Shown: piece by piece, positions 54,361 to 62,131 of the stretch | How positions within the stretch are numbered: position 1 is the first letter of the stretch | How the letters are laid out: each line of letters starts with the position of its first letter | NCBI GenBank assembly: GCA_002730875.1 | Contig: PCBI01000019.1 | Location: 464,905 to 528,904 of the forward strand | DNA length: 64,000 nt | Direction of reading: 5' to 3' | Origin: Spirochaetaceae bacterium | Lineage (GTDB): Bacteria > Spirochaetota > Leptospiria > Leptospirales > Leptonemataceae | Notes under the pieces: model-generated | Seen by the model: only the letters and a program-made list of their open reading frames with translations | What the model was told of the DNA's origin: nothing | Databases searched by the model: none | Program-made: the position numbers and the translations under genes

Positions 54361-55509
54361 ATGGAAGATCTGACGGCCCGTAGCGGGCAAACATCAAACT
54401 CGTATGAAGGAGCGGCTTTCATAGAAGACGGAAGCCGAAAAGCCGGCACCCTCCACGTATTCGAAGGAAGCGTGGAATTCAAGCCCAACGACGGGGAGAA
54501 TTCCATTCGGTTGCCGGTGCAGCAGCTGGAGATTACCGCGGGGGGAAATCAGAATCGATTGATTTATTTCAAGAGTCCCTCCCGGGCCGGTATTTCGTTC
54601 TATACTACTGATCGCAACATACTAAAAGAAAGCGCCCTGCAAAAGCCGGAGTTGCTGCCGGCGATCAAGAAAATCGTTGGCGGGCATCGCAGGGTCAAGA
54701 CCGGTTACTGGACTCTGGCAGCGGTAAGTGTGGCGCTCATTGTAGGCGCCTGGCTGGGTCGCGGCTGGGTTTTCGAAGCGGCCATCGATCAGATACCTCC
54801 GGAAGCGGAAGTTAAGCTAGGCGAACTGGTGGAAAAGAATCTGATGAGTACCATGTCCGTGGTGAAGGACCCGGTGGTAAACGAAGGTATCAAAACCATT
54901 ACCCGGCCACTGCTGGAAGTAGCGGAGTCGCCGTTTCCTTTCAAGTTCCAGGTAGTGTATCATCAGGATGTGAACGCCTTTGCCATTCCTGGGGGTTCAA
55001 TCTTTATCCACTCGGCGTTGATCGAAAAAGCGGATTCGGCCGAAGAAGTGGCCGGCGTTCTGGCCCACGAAATGGCCCATGTGATTCATCGCCACGGCAC
55101 CCAGCTATTGGTCCGTCGCATAGGTCTGTATGTTCTGGTGGGCGCTATGTTTGGCGATACTCAGGGGCTGATAGCGGCTCTGGCTGATCAGGGCGGTTTT
55201 CTGCTTTCTCAAAAGTTTAGCCGGGATTTTGAGCGGCAGGCCGACGAAACCGGCTTCAAGCTTCTTGTGGACGCAAACATCGATCCCCGGGGGATGCTAA
55301 GCTTTTTTCGACGCATCAAAGAGATCCAGGAGGAGCAGATGTCGGAAACCGAGCAAAGCGCCATGGCCATCATGGGAACCCATCCGGCCACCGAAGAAAG
55401 AATCGATTTTATCCAGGAAAAAATCAACGAATTACCCCCGGATCGAGAATTTCAAAAAATTCCGCTGGACATTCAGAAAATTCAGCGGAGGATCAGCCTC
55501 CCAGAATAG
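54361..55509 (+). CDS. M48-family zinc metalloprotease with N-terminal PH/GRAM-like domain
   Basis: 382 residues from MEDLTARSGQT, with AGGA five bases upstream. A soluble N-terminal domain (~1-100, beta-rich, GTLHVFEGSVEFKPNDGE) resembles PH/GRAM-type folds (inference). One membrane helix (~117-137) is followed by the M48 peptidase: HEMAHVIHRHG (HExxH at 236-240) and third ligand in ERQADETGFKLL. The protease part looks like BepA/Oma1-type quality-control proteases, periplasmic side. It begins the operon with three AIM24 genes (3 bp to the first). Confidence 0.88.
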   Translation: MEDLTARSGQTSNSYEGAAFIEDGSRKAGTLHVFEGSVEFKPNDGENSIRLPVQQLEITAGGNQNRLIYFKSPSRAGISFYTTDRNILKESALQKPELLPAIKKIVGGHRRVKTGYWTLAAVSVALIVGAWLGRGWVFEAAIDQIPPEAEVKLGELVEKNLMSTMSVVKDPVVNEGIKTITRPLLEVAESPFPFKFQVVYHQDVNAFAIPGGSIFIHSALIEKADSAEEVAGVLAHEMAHVIHRHGTQLLVRRIGLYVLVGAMFGDTQGLIAALADQGGFLLSQKFSRDFERQADETGFKLLVDANIDPRGMLSFFRRIKEIQEEQMSETEQSAMAIMGTHPATEERIDFIQEKINELPPDREFQKIPLDIQKIQRRISLPE

Positions 55510-55512
55510 CCT

Positions 55513-56178
55513 ATGAAAAGTGAAATCACTGGTGCTCCCGCATTCGCGTCCATCCACGTAGAGTTAGAGCCAGGCGAAACCATTATCGCAGAGTCCGGAG
55601 CCATGGCCTCCATGGAAGCGGACCTGGATATGAAAGCCAAGCTTAACGGTGGATTTTTCCGTGCTCCCCTCAAGAAGTTTCTCGGGGGAGAGTCCTTTTT
55701 TGTGAACGAGTTCACAAATAACTCAGACAAGCCAGCCAGATGCTCGCTCGTGCAGGCCACTCCCGGCGATATACGAGAGATCGAATTGAACAATGAAACG
55801 TTCTGTCTGCAGCCTGGCGCCTACATTGCCTCTACCCCGGGATTAAAACTGGGATTGGCGTGGGCAGGTTTCGCATCCTTTATCGGTCGCGAAGGACTGT
55901 TCAAGCTGGAAGTCAGCGGCACCGGCAAGCTCTACTACGGCGCTTACGGTGCATTCGTGGACAAAGAGCTGGATGGCGAGTATATCGTAGATACTTCGCA
56001 TCTGGTTGCGTACGATCCCGGCATCAAGCTCAAGATGCAATTGGCCGGCGGAATCTTCTCCAGCTTTTTTGGCGGAGAAGGACTGGTGACCCGCCTCGAA
56101 GGAAAAGGCCGAGTGGTGCTTCAAACCCGAAGTCTGAGCGGCATGGCCGGATGGATTAATCCATTCTTCTGGGGCTGA
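55513..56178 (+). CDS. AIM24 family protein, copy 1
   Basis: 221 residues of the AIM24/TIGR00266 family: VELEPGETIIAESGAMASMEADLDMKAK, GGESFFVNEFTN, GDIREIELNNETFCLQPGAYIAS, GREGLFKLEVSGTGKLYYGAYGAF, YIVDTSHLVAYD and GEGLVTRLEGKGRVVLQTRS. No signal peptide or membrane helix. The molecular function of the family is poorly known; the yeast relative acts at the mitochondrial inner membrane. It lies 3 bp after the M48 protease gene and is the first of three tandem paralogues. Confidence 0.9.
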   Translation: MKSEITGAPAFASIHVELEPGETIIAESGAMASMEADLDMKAKLNGGFFRAPLKKFLGGESFFVNEFTNNSDKPARCSLVQATPGDIREIELNNETFCLQPGAYIASTPGLKLGLAWAGFASFIGREGLFKLEVSGTGKLYYGAYGAFVDKELDGEYIVDTSHLVAYDPGIKLKMQLAGGIFSSFFGGEGLVTRLEGKGRVVLQTRSLSGMAGWINPFFWG

Positions 56179-56199
56179 TGAACAGGAGTAGAACGTAAT

Positions 56200-56883
56200 A
56201 TGAATACAGAAATACACTACAGACCTGGAAATTCGGCCGCCCGCGTTGATCTTGCTCCAGGGGAATCGTTTACTGCAGAGGGTGGAGCTATGATCGCCAT
56301 GAGCGGCGACATGCAAATCGAAACCACCACTCATAAGAAAGGAAAGGGAAGTATACTAAAATCGCTCAAGCGACTGCTTACTGGCGAATCCCTTTTTCTG
56401 AACCACTACACAGCCGGCGCCAACGGCGGCCACGTATGGGTGGCTCCGACACTTTCCGGCGATATCGAAGAAGTGACATTGAATCAGGAAACTTTGATTG
56501 TTCAGGGAGGGTCCTTTCTCGCTGCCGAGCCTTCCATTGATATGGATATGAACTGGCAGGGTTTTCAGTCCATGTTTTCCGGCGAAAGCCTGTTCTGGAT
56601 CAGCATGAAAGGGTCCGGAAAGCTTCTAATGAACTCCTTCGGAACCATCTATTCCGTGGATGTGGACGGGGACTTCATCGTAGATACAGGGCATATTGTG
56701 GCCTTTCAGGAGACTCTGAGCTTCAAGATCTCCAAAGCCGGAAAGAGCTGGATCAGTTCCTTTCTGGGCGGCGAAGGCCTGGTTTGTCGATTCTCTGGCA
56801 AAGGAAAGCTCTATTGTCAGTCCCATAACCCATCCGCTTTCGGATCGGCCATGACCCCGCATCTGCGGCCACGAAGAGGCTGA
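56200..56883 (+). CDS. AIM24 family protein, copy 2
   Basis: 227 residues, same family: VDLAPGESFTAEGGAMIAMSGDMQIETTTHK, a KGKGSILKSLKRLLTGESLFLNHY basic stretch, GDIEEVTLNQETLIVQGGSFLA, GESLFWISMKGSGKLLMNSFG, FIVDTGHIVAFQ, GEGLVCRFSGKGKLYCQSH. It diverges clearly from copies 1 and 3. AGGAG lies 11 bases upstream of the ATG; 21 bp after copy 1. Confidence 0.9.
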   Translation: MNTEIHYRPGNSAARVDLAPGESFTAEGGAMIAMSGDMQIETTTHKKGKGSILKSLKRLLTGESLFLNHYTAGANGGHVWVAPTLSGDIEEVTLNQETLIVQGGSFLAAEPSIDMDMNWQGFQSMFSGESLFWISMKGSGKLLMNSFGTIYSVDVDGDFIVDTGHIVAFQETLSFKISKAGKSWISSFLGGEGLVCRFSGKGKLYCQSHNPSAFGSAMTPHLRPRRG

Positions 56884-56907
56884 GCAAGCAAGCGCAAGGA
56901 GTAATAT

Positions 56908-57588
56908 ATGGAAGGACAAAGCTGGAATTTTAAAATGGAAGGTCGTCCGGACTTCTCCATGGCCGTAATCGAGGTTCCTGCAGGGGAGACCCTGAAAGTG
57001 GAAGCCAGCGCCATGGCAGCGATGGACACCAACATCAAGATGAAAACAAAGTTCAGGGGTGGATTCTCTCGATTCCTCACCGGAGAATCTCTGTTTATCA
57101 ACGAATTCACCGCCGAAGGCGGCAACGGTACGGTATCGGTTTCTCCCGGCCCTCCCGGGGATCTGTTTCACGTTCGCTTGAACAACGAAACCATGTATCT
57201 GCAGAACTCGGCCTTTGTGGCATCGACCATGGGCGTAGAAGTGCAGACCAAATGGCAGGGCCTGGCCAAGGGTTTCTTTTCTGGTGAATCCCTGTTTCTG
57301 ATCAAGTGCGTGGGCACCGGCGATCTATGGTTCAACTCCTACGGAGCTATCATTGAGATCGACGTCAAAGATCAGTACGTGGTGGACACAGGCTGCATCG
57401 TAGCTTTTACCGAGGGTCTGGACTACAACATCACCAAGGTGGGCGGGTACAAATCCCTGTTTCTGTCCGGTGAAGGTCTGGTCTGTCGATTCTCGGGCAA
57501 CGGTAAGGTGTGGATTCAAACCCGTCAGGTATATCCGCTGGCCGGATTCCTGAACGCCTACCGTCGCGTTCAGAGAAGCAATTCCTGA
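56908..57588 (+). CDS. AIM24 family protein, copy 3
   Basis: 226 residues, same family: IEVPAGETLKVEASAMAAMDTNIKMKTK, GGFSRFLTGESLFINEFT, HVRLNNETMYLQNSAFVAS, GESLFLIKCVGTGDLWFNSYG, YVVDTGCIVAFT, GEGLVCRFSGNGKVWIQTR. AAGGAG is seven bases upstream of the ATG. The C-terminus is variable between copies. The operon ends in a terminator at 57636. Confidence 0.9.
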   Translation: MEGQSWNFKMEGRPDFSMAVIEVPAGETLKVEASAMAAMDTNIKMKTKFRGGFSRFLTGESLFINEFTAEGGNGTVSVSPGPPGDLFHVRLNNETMYLQNSAFVASTMGVEVQTKWQGLAKGFFSGESLFLIKCVGTGDLWFNSYGAIIEIDVKDQYVVDTGCIVAFTEGLDYNITKVGGYKSLFLSGEGLVCRFSGNGKVWIQTRQVYPLAGFLNAYRRVQRSNS

Positions 57589-57635
57589 TTGGAATCAACT
57601 AGCGCCACGTCGCTTCTGGCGGCGTGCTCAATCAG

Positions 57636-57662
57636 AAGGCCCGGGAATCCGGGCCTTTTTTT
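57636..57662 (+). terminator. Rho-independent terminator after the M48-AIM24 operon
   Basis: AAGGCCCGG (57636-57644) pairs with CCGGGCCTT (57649-57657) around loop GAAT, followed by a T-run to 57662. Classical intrinsic terminator 48 bp after the last AIM24 stop. Confidence 0.9.
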
Positions 57663-58108
57663 GTAACTGACGTTTAACGGCACTCTCAGCGGCCATGGCA
57701 GTTTCTAGCAGCCAGGGCCTCCGTGGTTCGCTGGCCGATTCAAAATGCCTGTGAGGTCGGCCTCCCAACTTTTTAGATTCCCTTTTCGTCTCGCATTTCC
57801 CCTTCCACGGCTGGATCAGCCCGTAGATCCCCCCGTGTACGGGATCGGAAGCTCTGCTCCCCGGATGCCTCGATATAGGAGTGAAGCCACGCATTCTCTG
57901 TACCTATTATTGACCCAAACTCCTATAAGCAAATCAGAGTATCTTAAAAATATACGATTATACGAAAAAATGAACAAAAAAATGAACGGCGCCCTGTTTA
58001 TACCCCCAAAAGGTGTATACCTAGAAACATATAGAGCGGGAGCTAAGGCCTTTGCATTACCTCCCGTCAGGATTCCTGAGGAAAAATATAAATATTGGGA
58101 GATGATCA
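57663..58108 (+). promoter_or_regulatory. Long, partly AT-rich leader upstream of the Hydin-like lipoprotein gene
   Basis: 446 bp without a supported gene. From ~57900 the sequence turns AT-rich, unlike its surroundings. It contains AAAAAATGAACAAAAAAATG and a small inverted repeat around TATACCCCCAAAAGGTGTATA (~58000-58020). A frame starting at 57970 (MNKKMNGALFIPPKG) runs into the next gene; I do not call it. The region probably holds the promoter and a structured 5' leader; no known riboswitch matched by eye. Confidence 0.4.
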
Positions 58109-59620
58109 ATGATACGCAAATACGGAACACGGCTTTCCGTAATCGCAGTGGCCTTTTTTTCACTGCACTGTCCTTCTGGAGGTGGGGGAAACAATGCCCT
58201 CGCATTTCTAGCTCTGGGCGGCGAACCGCCCGTTCGAGAGGCGCCGTCCATGCGGCTGACCTACGAAGGGAGTGATTACGGTAGCGGAACCACGCTAAAT
58301 TTTGGTTCAGAGATAACCAACGCCAGTACGGGGAAAACCTACTCCATAACCATTCATAACGACGGAGACGAGTCTCTTCAATTGACCGGTAGCCCGGCAG
58401 TGGAGGTTTCCGGAACGAACAATTCCGATTTTACAATCTCGCAACCGGCTCAGAACACGATTCCCGGAGGTGGTAATGTAACCTTTACCATCACATTTGT
58501 ACCGGGAGCTGATGGCGCCCGAGAGGCAGAGCTGGAAATAGCCAGCAACGATGACGGAACGCCCAAATACGGTCTGAGCCTGGAGGGCACTGGCTCCGGC
58601 AGCGCGCCCAGAATGGCAATTACTGAAGGCTCCACTCAATATGAGCACAATTCCGAGATCAATATGGGCAGTGTGCAGGAGAACGATAGCGGCGCAGCCC
58701 GAACGTTTACGATTTCAAACACCGGAAGCCAGAATCTGACTTTCACCAACAGTCCCGCAATATCCAAGGCGGGGACGAATCATACCGAGTTTTCCGTTGG
58801 CCAGCCGTCGAATGCTAACCTTACACCGGGGGACTCTCGGGATTTCACTGTAACCTTTCAGCCTACTGTCGACGGTTCGAAATCGGCCACCCTTACTCTG
58901 GAAACCAATGATCCCGATCATCCGGCATACGAAATCGATCTGGTGGGAACCTCAACACCGGAACCGCAGCCCATGATCCAAATAGAGCACAATAGTACCG
59001 ATTACACAAGCGGCGGTTCTATTCCCACATTTGGCACAGTGTGGCCAGGCGATGTCAGTACCTCGAAAGGTGTAATCATACGAAACATCGGCACCGAAAC
59101 CCTTACCGGTTTAAGCGTATCGGTTGGCGGTAGCGATTCATCGCAGTTCGTTCGCACGGCTCTGCCCGGTACGACAATCGCTCCCGGAGGATCGATCACG
59201 GTAAACGTTACATTTGAACCCGATACCGTTGGCGCGAAGTCCGCAAATCTTACCATCGAAAGCGATGACGGAGACGACGGCTCGGCTTCCTCGGTTTCTT
59301 TAAATCTGAGCGGAACCGGACATTCCGGCCGGGACATCCTGGTTGAGTGGGACCAATCCATAGAAAAAGGCGTAAGCGATACCGGTGGCGGATATGCAGT
59401 CTGCTACAGCCAAACGTCAGGATTCGATCCGGCCGATGTGGATGGTTCTTCCATATTCTGCGAGCTGGTTTCCTGGCCCGGCGCCGGGGATACGCCGACT
59501 TCGAAGGTCATTTCGGTGAATTACCATGGTACCTGGTACATAAAGGTCTATGCATTTGCAGGTTTCACTCCTGATGGCGGACCTCCTTCCGCGCAGCAAT
59601 CCGTGGCGGTACCACAATAA
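58109..59620 (+). CDS. Lipoprotein with three Hydin/choice-of-anchor-D Ig-like repeats
   Basis: 503 residues. Signal peptide ending FFSLHCPSGGGG (Cys ~21). Three ~100-residue repeats of the ASPM-SPD2-Hydin/choice-of-anchor-D type follow, each with a TFTISNTGSQNLTFTNSPA-like strand, S-x-F-x-V/I-x-Q-P, a P-G-(G/D)-x-x-x-F-T-V-T-F-x-P block and a final L-x-G-T-G. A C-terminal ~95-residue domain (DILVEWDQSIEKGVSDTGGG, with two Cys) resembles an FN3-like fold. Surface or periplasmic lipoprotein. GGGAG precedes the ATG. It is 12 bp upstream of the subtilase gene, so the two are probably co-transcribed. Confidence 0.82.
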   Translation: MIRKYGTRLSVIAVAFFSLHCPSGGGGNNALAFLALGGEPPVREAPSMRLTYEGSDYGSGTTLNFGSEITNASTGKTYSITIHNDGDESLQLTGSPAVEVSGTNNSDFTISQPAQNTIPGGGNVTFTITFVPGADGAREAELEIASNDDGTPKYGLSLEGTGSGSAPRMAITEGSTQYEHNSEINMGSVQENDSGAARTFTISNTGSQNLTFTNSPAISKAGTNHTEFSVGQPSNANLTPGDSRDFTVTFQPTVDGSKSATLTLETNDPDHPAYEIDLVGTSTPEPQPMIQIEHNSTDYTSGGSIPTFGTVWPGDVSTSKGVIIRNIGTETLTGLSVSVGGSDSSQFVRTALPGTTIAPGGSITVNVTFEPDTVGAKSANLTIESDDGDDGSASSVSLNLSGTGHSGRDILVEWDQSIEKGVSDTGGGYAVCYSQTSGFDPADVDGSSIFCELVSWPGAGDTPTSKVISVNYHGTWYIKVYAFAGFTPDGGPPSAQQSVAVPQ

Positions 59621-59631
59621 GAGGTGATATT

Positions 59632-61659
59632 ATGATTAGTAAAAAACAGAAGAAGATATTTAAGCAACGGCAGTTGGGGGCTGTCCTTGGCCTGACTCTT
59701 GCCAGTTTGTTCGCTACAACCCTGGTGGCCAGGCCGCAACCGGCGCGGGATAACCGTCCGGTGGATCCAGACTCCCTGAAGCGTTACTCCTCGTTGGAGC
59801 AGGCAAAGTCTCAGCAAAGGTATGTTCCGGGCGAGGTCATCGTAAAATACAAGCCCGGATTGACTGACAATGCGCAAGTGGCCCGTACCAACGGTCTGGG
59901 GCTACAATCTTCATTGCAGATCTCTCGGCTAAAGGCAGTCAAAGCCCGAATTCTGACCGGAGAAACAGTGGAAGAAGCTGTGGAACGTCTTCGGAAAGAT
60001 CCCATGGTAGAATATGCCGAGCCAAATTATCTGTATCAGAAGTTTGCGCCGGCGCCCAACGATACCCACTGGGGCAAGCTATGGGGGTTGGAAAACACAG
60101 GGCAGTTCTTGAGCAGTCCCTCTTACACAACCAATAACCCCGGAACATCCGGAAAGGACATTGATATACTCAATGCCTGGGATGTAACCAGCGATTGTAG
60201 CGCAACCACAGTGGCGGTCATCGACACCGGGGTAAACTATTCCCATGAGGATCTTTCGGCGAATATGTGGGATGGCACAGGCTGTGTGGATGAGAACGGA
60301 ACGACTGTTTCCGGAGGATGCCCGAATCATGGCTGGGACTATGTGGACGATGACAACGATCCCACGGATGAAGAGGGGCATGGCTCCCATGTAGCGGCAA
60401 CCATCGGCGCCGTAGGAAACAATAACAAGGGGATTTCCGGGGTTTGCCAGACGGCGGATATCATGGCAGTGCGCGTTATAGGCCACGAAGGGGCTGCTCT
60501 GGACGATATTGCCCAGGGGATTCAATTTGCTGTCAGGAATGGCGCCAAAGTAATCAATCTGAGCCTGGGCGGAGGATCCACCAGTTCCTTGATGGAGGAT
60601 GCCATTGATTACGCAGAGTCCAATGACGTGGTGGTGATTATTGCGGCAGGAAACTCCAATCTTGACCTGGCCTCCAACAACATCTATCCTTGCGAGCTCA
60701 CAAATAGCAATATACTATGTGTGGCTGCCCTGGATCAGGACTTTGAGCGAGCAAGCTTCTCCAACTACGATACATCGAGCCAATCTTCCAGGTCTGTGGA
60801 TCTGGGAGCGCCAGGCACAAATATCATGAGCGCCTACGGCAACGAAACGGTCCTTTCTGGAAGTGGCGCCTATACCAGCTGGCTCACAGCCGGAACCGGC
60901 GCCGCCGCCAACTGGTTGTCCAGCACCTGTGGGGACGGAGCAGAGTCGCAGGAGATGCTCACAGTGCCGGATTGTACGCTGTACGAAGTGGTTTTCGATG
61001 ATGGGTCCACCGTGACTACTATGCCCTCTAGCACCGATCGGCGAACCTACAGAAATTTCAGTATCAGTTCCAGCGCAACCCACGTTAGTCTGTTTCATAC
61101 CGTGTTTGCCTACGGCGAAGACAGATTCACCGCCCCTTACTGCTGGGATTACACCCGGGCAGCTTACTCGGACTCAATGGGCGATCCCATTTCTGGAGGC
61201 ACCTTCCTTCAGCTTCCCGACTACAATCGAGGTCAGTACACAACCCATTTTTGTGAGGATGAGGACACTCCGTTTCTGGCTTCCTCCAGCCACTACCTGG
61301 AAGATTGTGTTGGCAGCACAAATTGCACCGTGGGCTATCAGGTTTATAGCGATTCCTACTCGAATCATCCCGGGGCCTTCGTAACGGACATAACTCTTAC
61401 CACCTGGGCGCCGAGCAACACGGCGTACTCCTACCTGGATGGTACTTCCATGGCTGCGCCGCATGTGGCCGGTCTGGCTGCCTTGCTACGGGCCTACAAT
61501 CCGGACTATAGCGCCGCCGATACGATTCAGAAAATCATTGATGGGGGAGAATCCAGTACGGACATTTCTTCCACCACCAAATATGGAGTATCTATCAATG
61601 CGGACAACTCCATGCGGGATCTGGATCAAGTCACCGGAGTGACGGCTACTCTCCAATGA
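59632..61659 (+). CDS. Secreted subtilase (S8) with I9-type propeptide and Cys-rich insertion
   Basis: 675 residues; AAGAGGTGAT ribosome-binding site. A signal segment (LGLTLASLFATTLVARP) is followed by a propeptide (RYVPGEVIVKYKPG to MVEYAEPNYLYQKF, ~63-138). The catalytic domain has Asp198 (AVIDTGVNYSHEDL), His250 (EEGHGSHVAAT), oxyanion Asn341 (IAAGNSN) and Ser606 (LDGTSMAAPHVAG). The Asn-Ser distance is 265 residues, against ~66 in subtilisin: a ~190-residue insertion with six Cys lies just before the Ser segment. It is likely exported and self-processed. The stop overlaps the next gene (ATGA). Confidence 0.93.
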   Translation: MISKKQKKIFKQRQLGAVLGLTLASLFATTLVARPQPARDNRPVDPDSLKRYSSLEQAKSQQRYVPGEVIVKYKPGLTDNAQVARTNGLGLQSSLQISRLKAVKARILTGETVEEAVERLRKDPMVEYAEPNYLYQKFAPAPNDTHWGKLWGLENTGQFLSSPSYTTNNPGTSGKDIDILNAWDVTSDCSATTVAVIDTGVNYSHEDLSANMWDGTGCVDENGTTVSGGCPNHGWDYVDDDNDPTDEEGHGSHVAATIGAVGNNNKGISGVCQTADIMAVRVIGHEGAALDDIAQGIQFAVRNGAKVINLSLGGGSTSSLMEDAIDYAESNDVVVIIAAGNSNLDLASNNIYPCELTNSNILCVAALDQDFERASFSNYDTSSQSSRSVDLGAPGTNIMSAYGNETVLSGSGAYTSWLTAGTGAAANWLSSTCGDGAESQEMLTVPDCTLYEVVFDDGSTVTTMPSSTDRRTYRNFSISSSATHVSLFHTVFAYGEDRFTAPYCWDYTRAAYSDSMGDPISGGTFLQLPDYNRGQYTTHFCEDEDTPFLASSSHYLEDCVGSTNCTVGYQVYSDSYSNHPGAFVTDITLTTWAPSNTAYSYLDGTSMAAPHVAGLAALLRAYNPDYSAADTIQKIIDGGESSTDISSTTKYGVSINADNSMRDLDQVTGVTATLQ

Positions 61660-62012
61660 GAGTCATCCGGTTTTTCCTTGTCGGGATGCTTCTTCTACCT
61701 TGTTGTGGAGGGGCATCCCCCTCGGCGCCCATTCCTGCGAACGGCCCTGGAGATAAGCAAATGCCGCCCCGCAGAGTGCCCGGCGAATATATTGTGCAAA
61801 TCAAAGCCATGCCGCCAGACCAGGTAGAAGCTTTTTTCCGAGAAAGGCTTTCTGGATTGGGCCTCAAGTCGATCCGACTGATCTCGGCCCAATCCCGGTT
61901 CTACAAGTTGACGTTTGAGCCGGATCCCGGCCCAGATTCCGTAAAGCGGGCATTGAGTTCGTCGGAATCCGTGATTTCCGTGGAGCCGAATCTAATCTAT
62001 GAGAAGTTCTGA
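61656..62012 (+). CDS. Stand-alone subtilase-propeptide-like lipoprotein (putative inhibitor)
   Basis: 118 residues. Signal peptide with lipobox LLPCCGGAS, a proline-rich spacer, then a ~80-residue domain: RRVPGEYIVQIKAMPPDQVE to SVISVEPNLIYEKF. This mirrors the propeptide of the adjoining subtilase (YVPGEVIVKYKPG and MVEYAEPNYLYQKF). No catalytic domain follows. Free-standing I9 domains can act as inhibitors or folding chaperones, so this is probably a membrane-anchored partner that protects the cell or helps fold the protease (inference). The 4-bp overlap with the subtilase gene supports coupled expression. Confidence 0.82.
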   Translation: MRVIRFFLVGMLLLPCCGGASPSAPIPANGPGDKQMPPRRVPGEYIVQIKAMPPDQVEAFFRERLSGLGLKSIRLISAQSRFYKLTFEPDPGPDSVKRALSSSESVISVEPNLIYEKF

Positions 62013-62131
62013 GCTGCGGTGTGGCAAGCAGCGGATCCATTCCCTGAATGCATTTTGCTACCTTGCCGATAATCTATTGACAGGTTCTTTCGGTACCGGT
62101 CTGGAAGAGTCCTGTCTTCACGATTCTCTTT

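Noticed and set aside
57745..58275. 176-codon frame overlapping the Hydin-like lipoprotein gene
   Set aside because: Composition changes abruptly along it, no start signal supports it, and its last third lies inside the well-supported lipoprotein gene.
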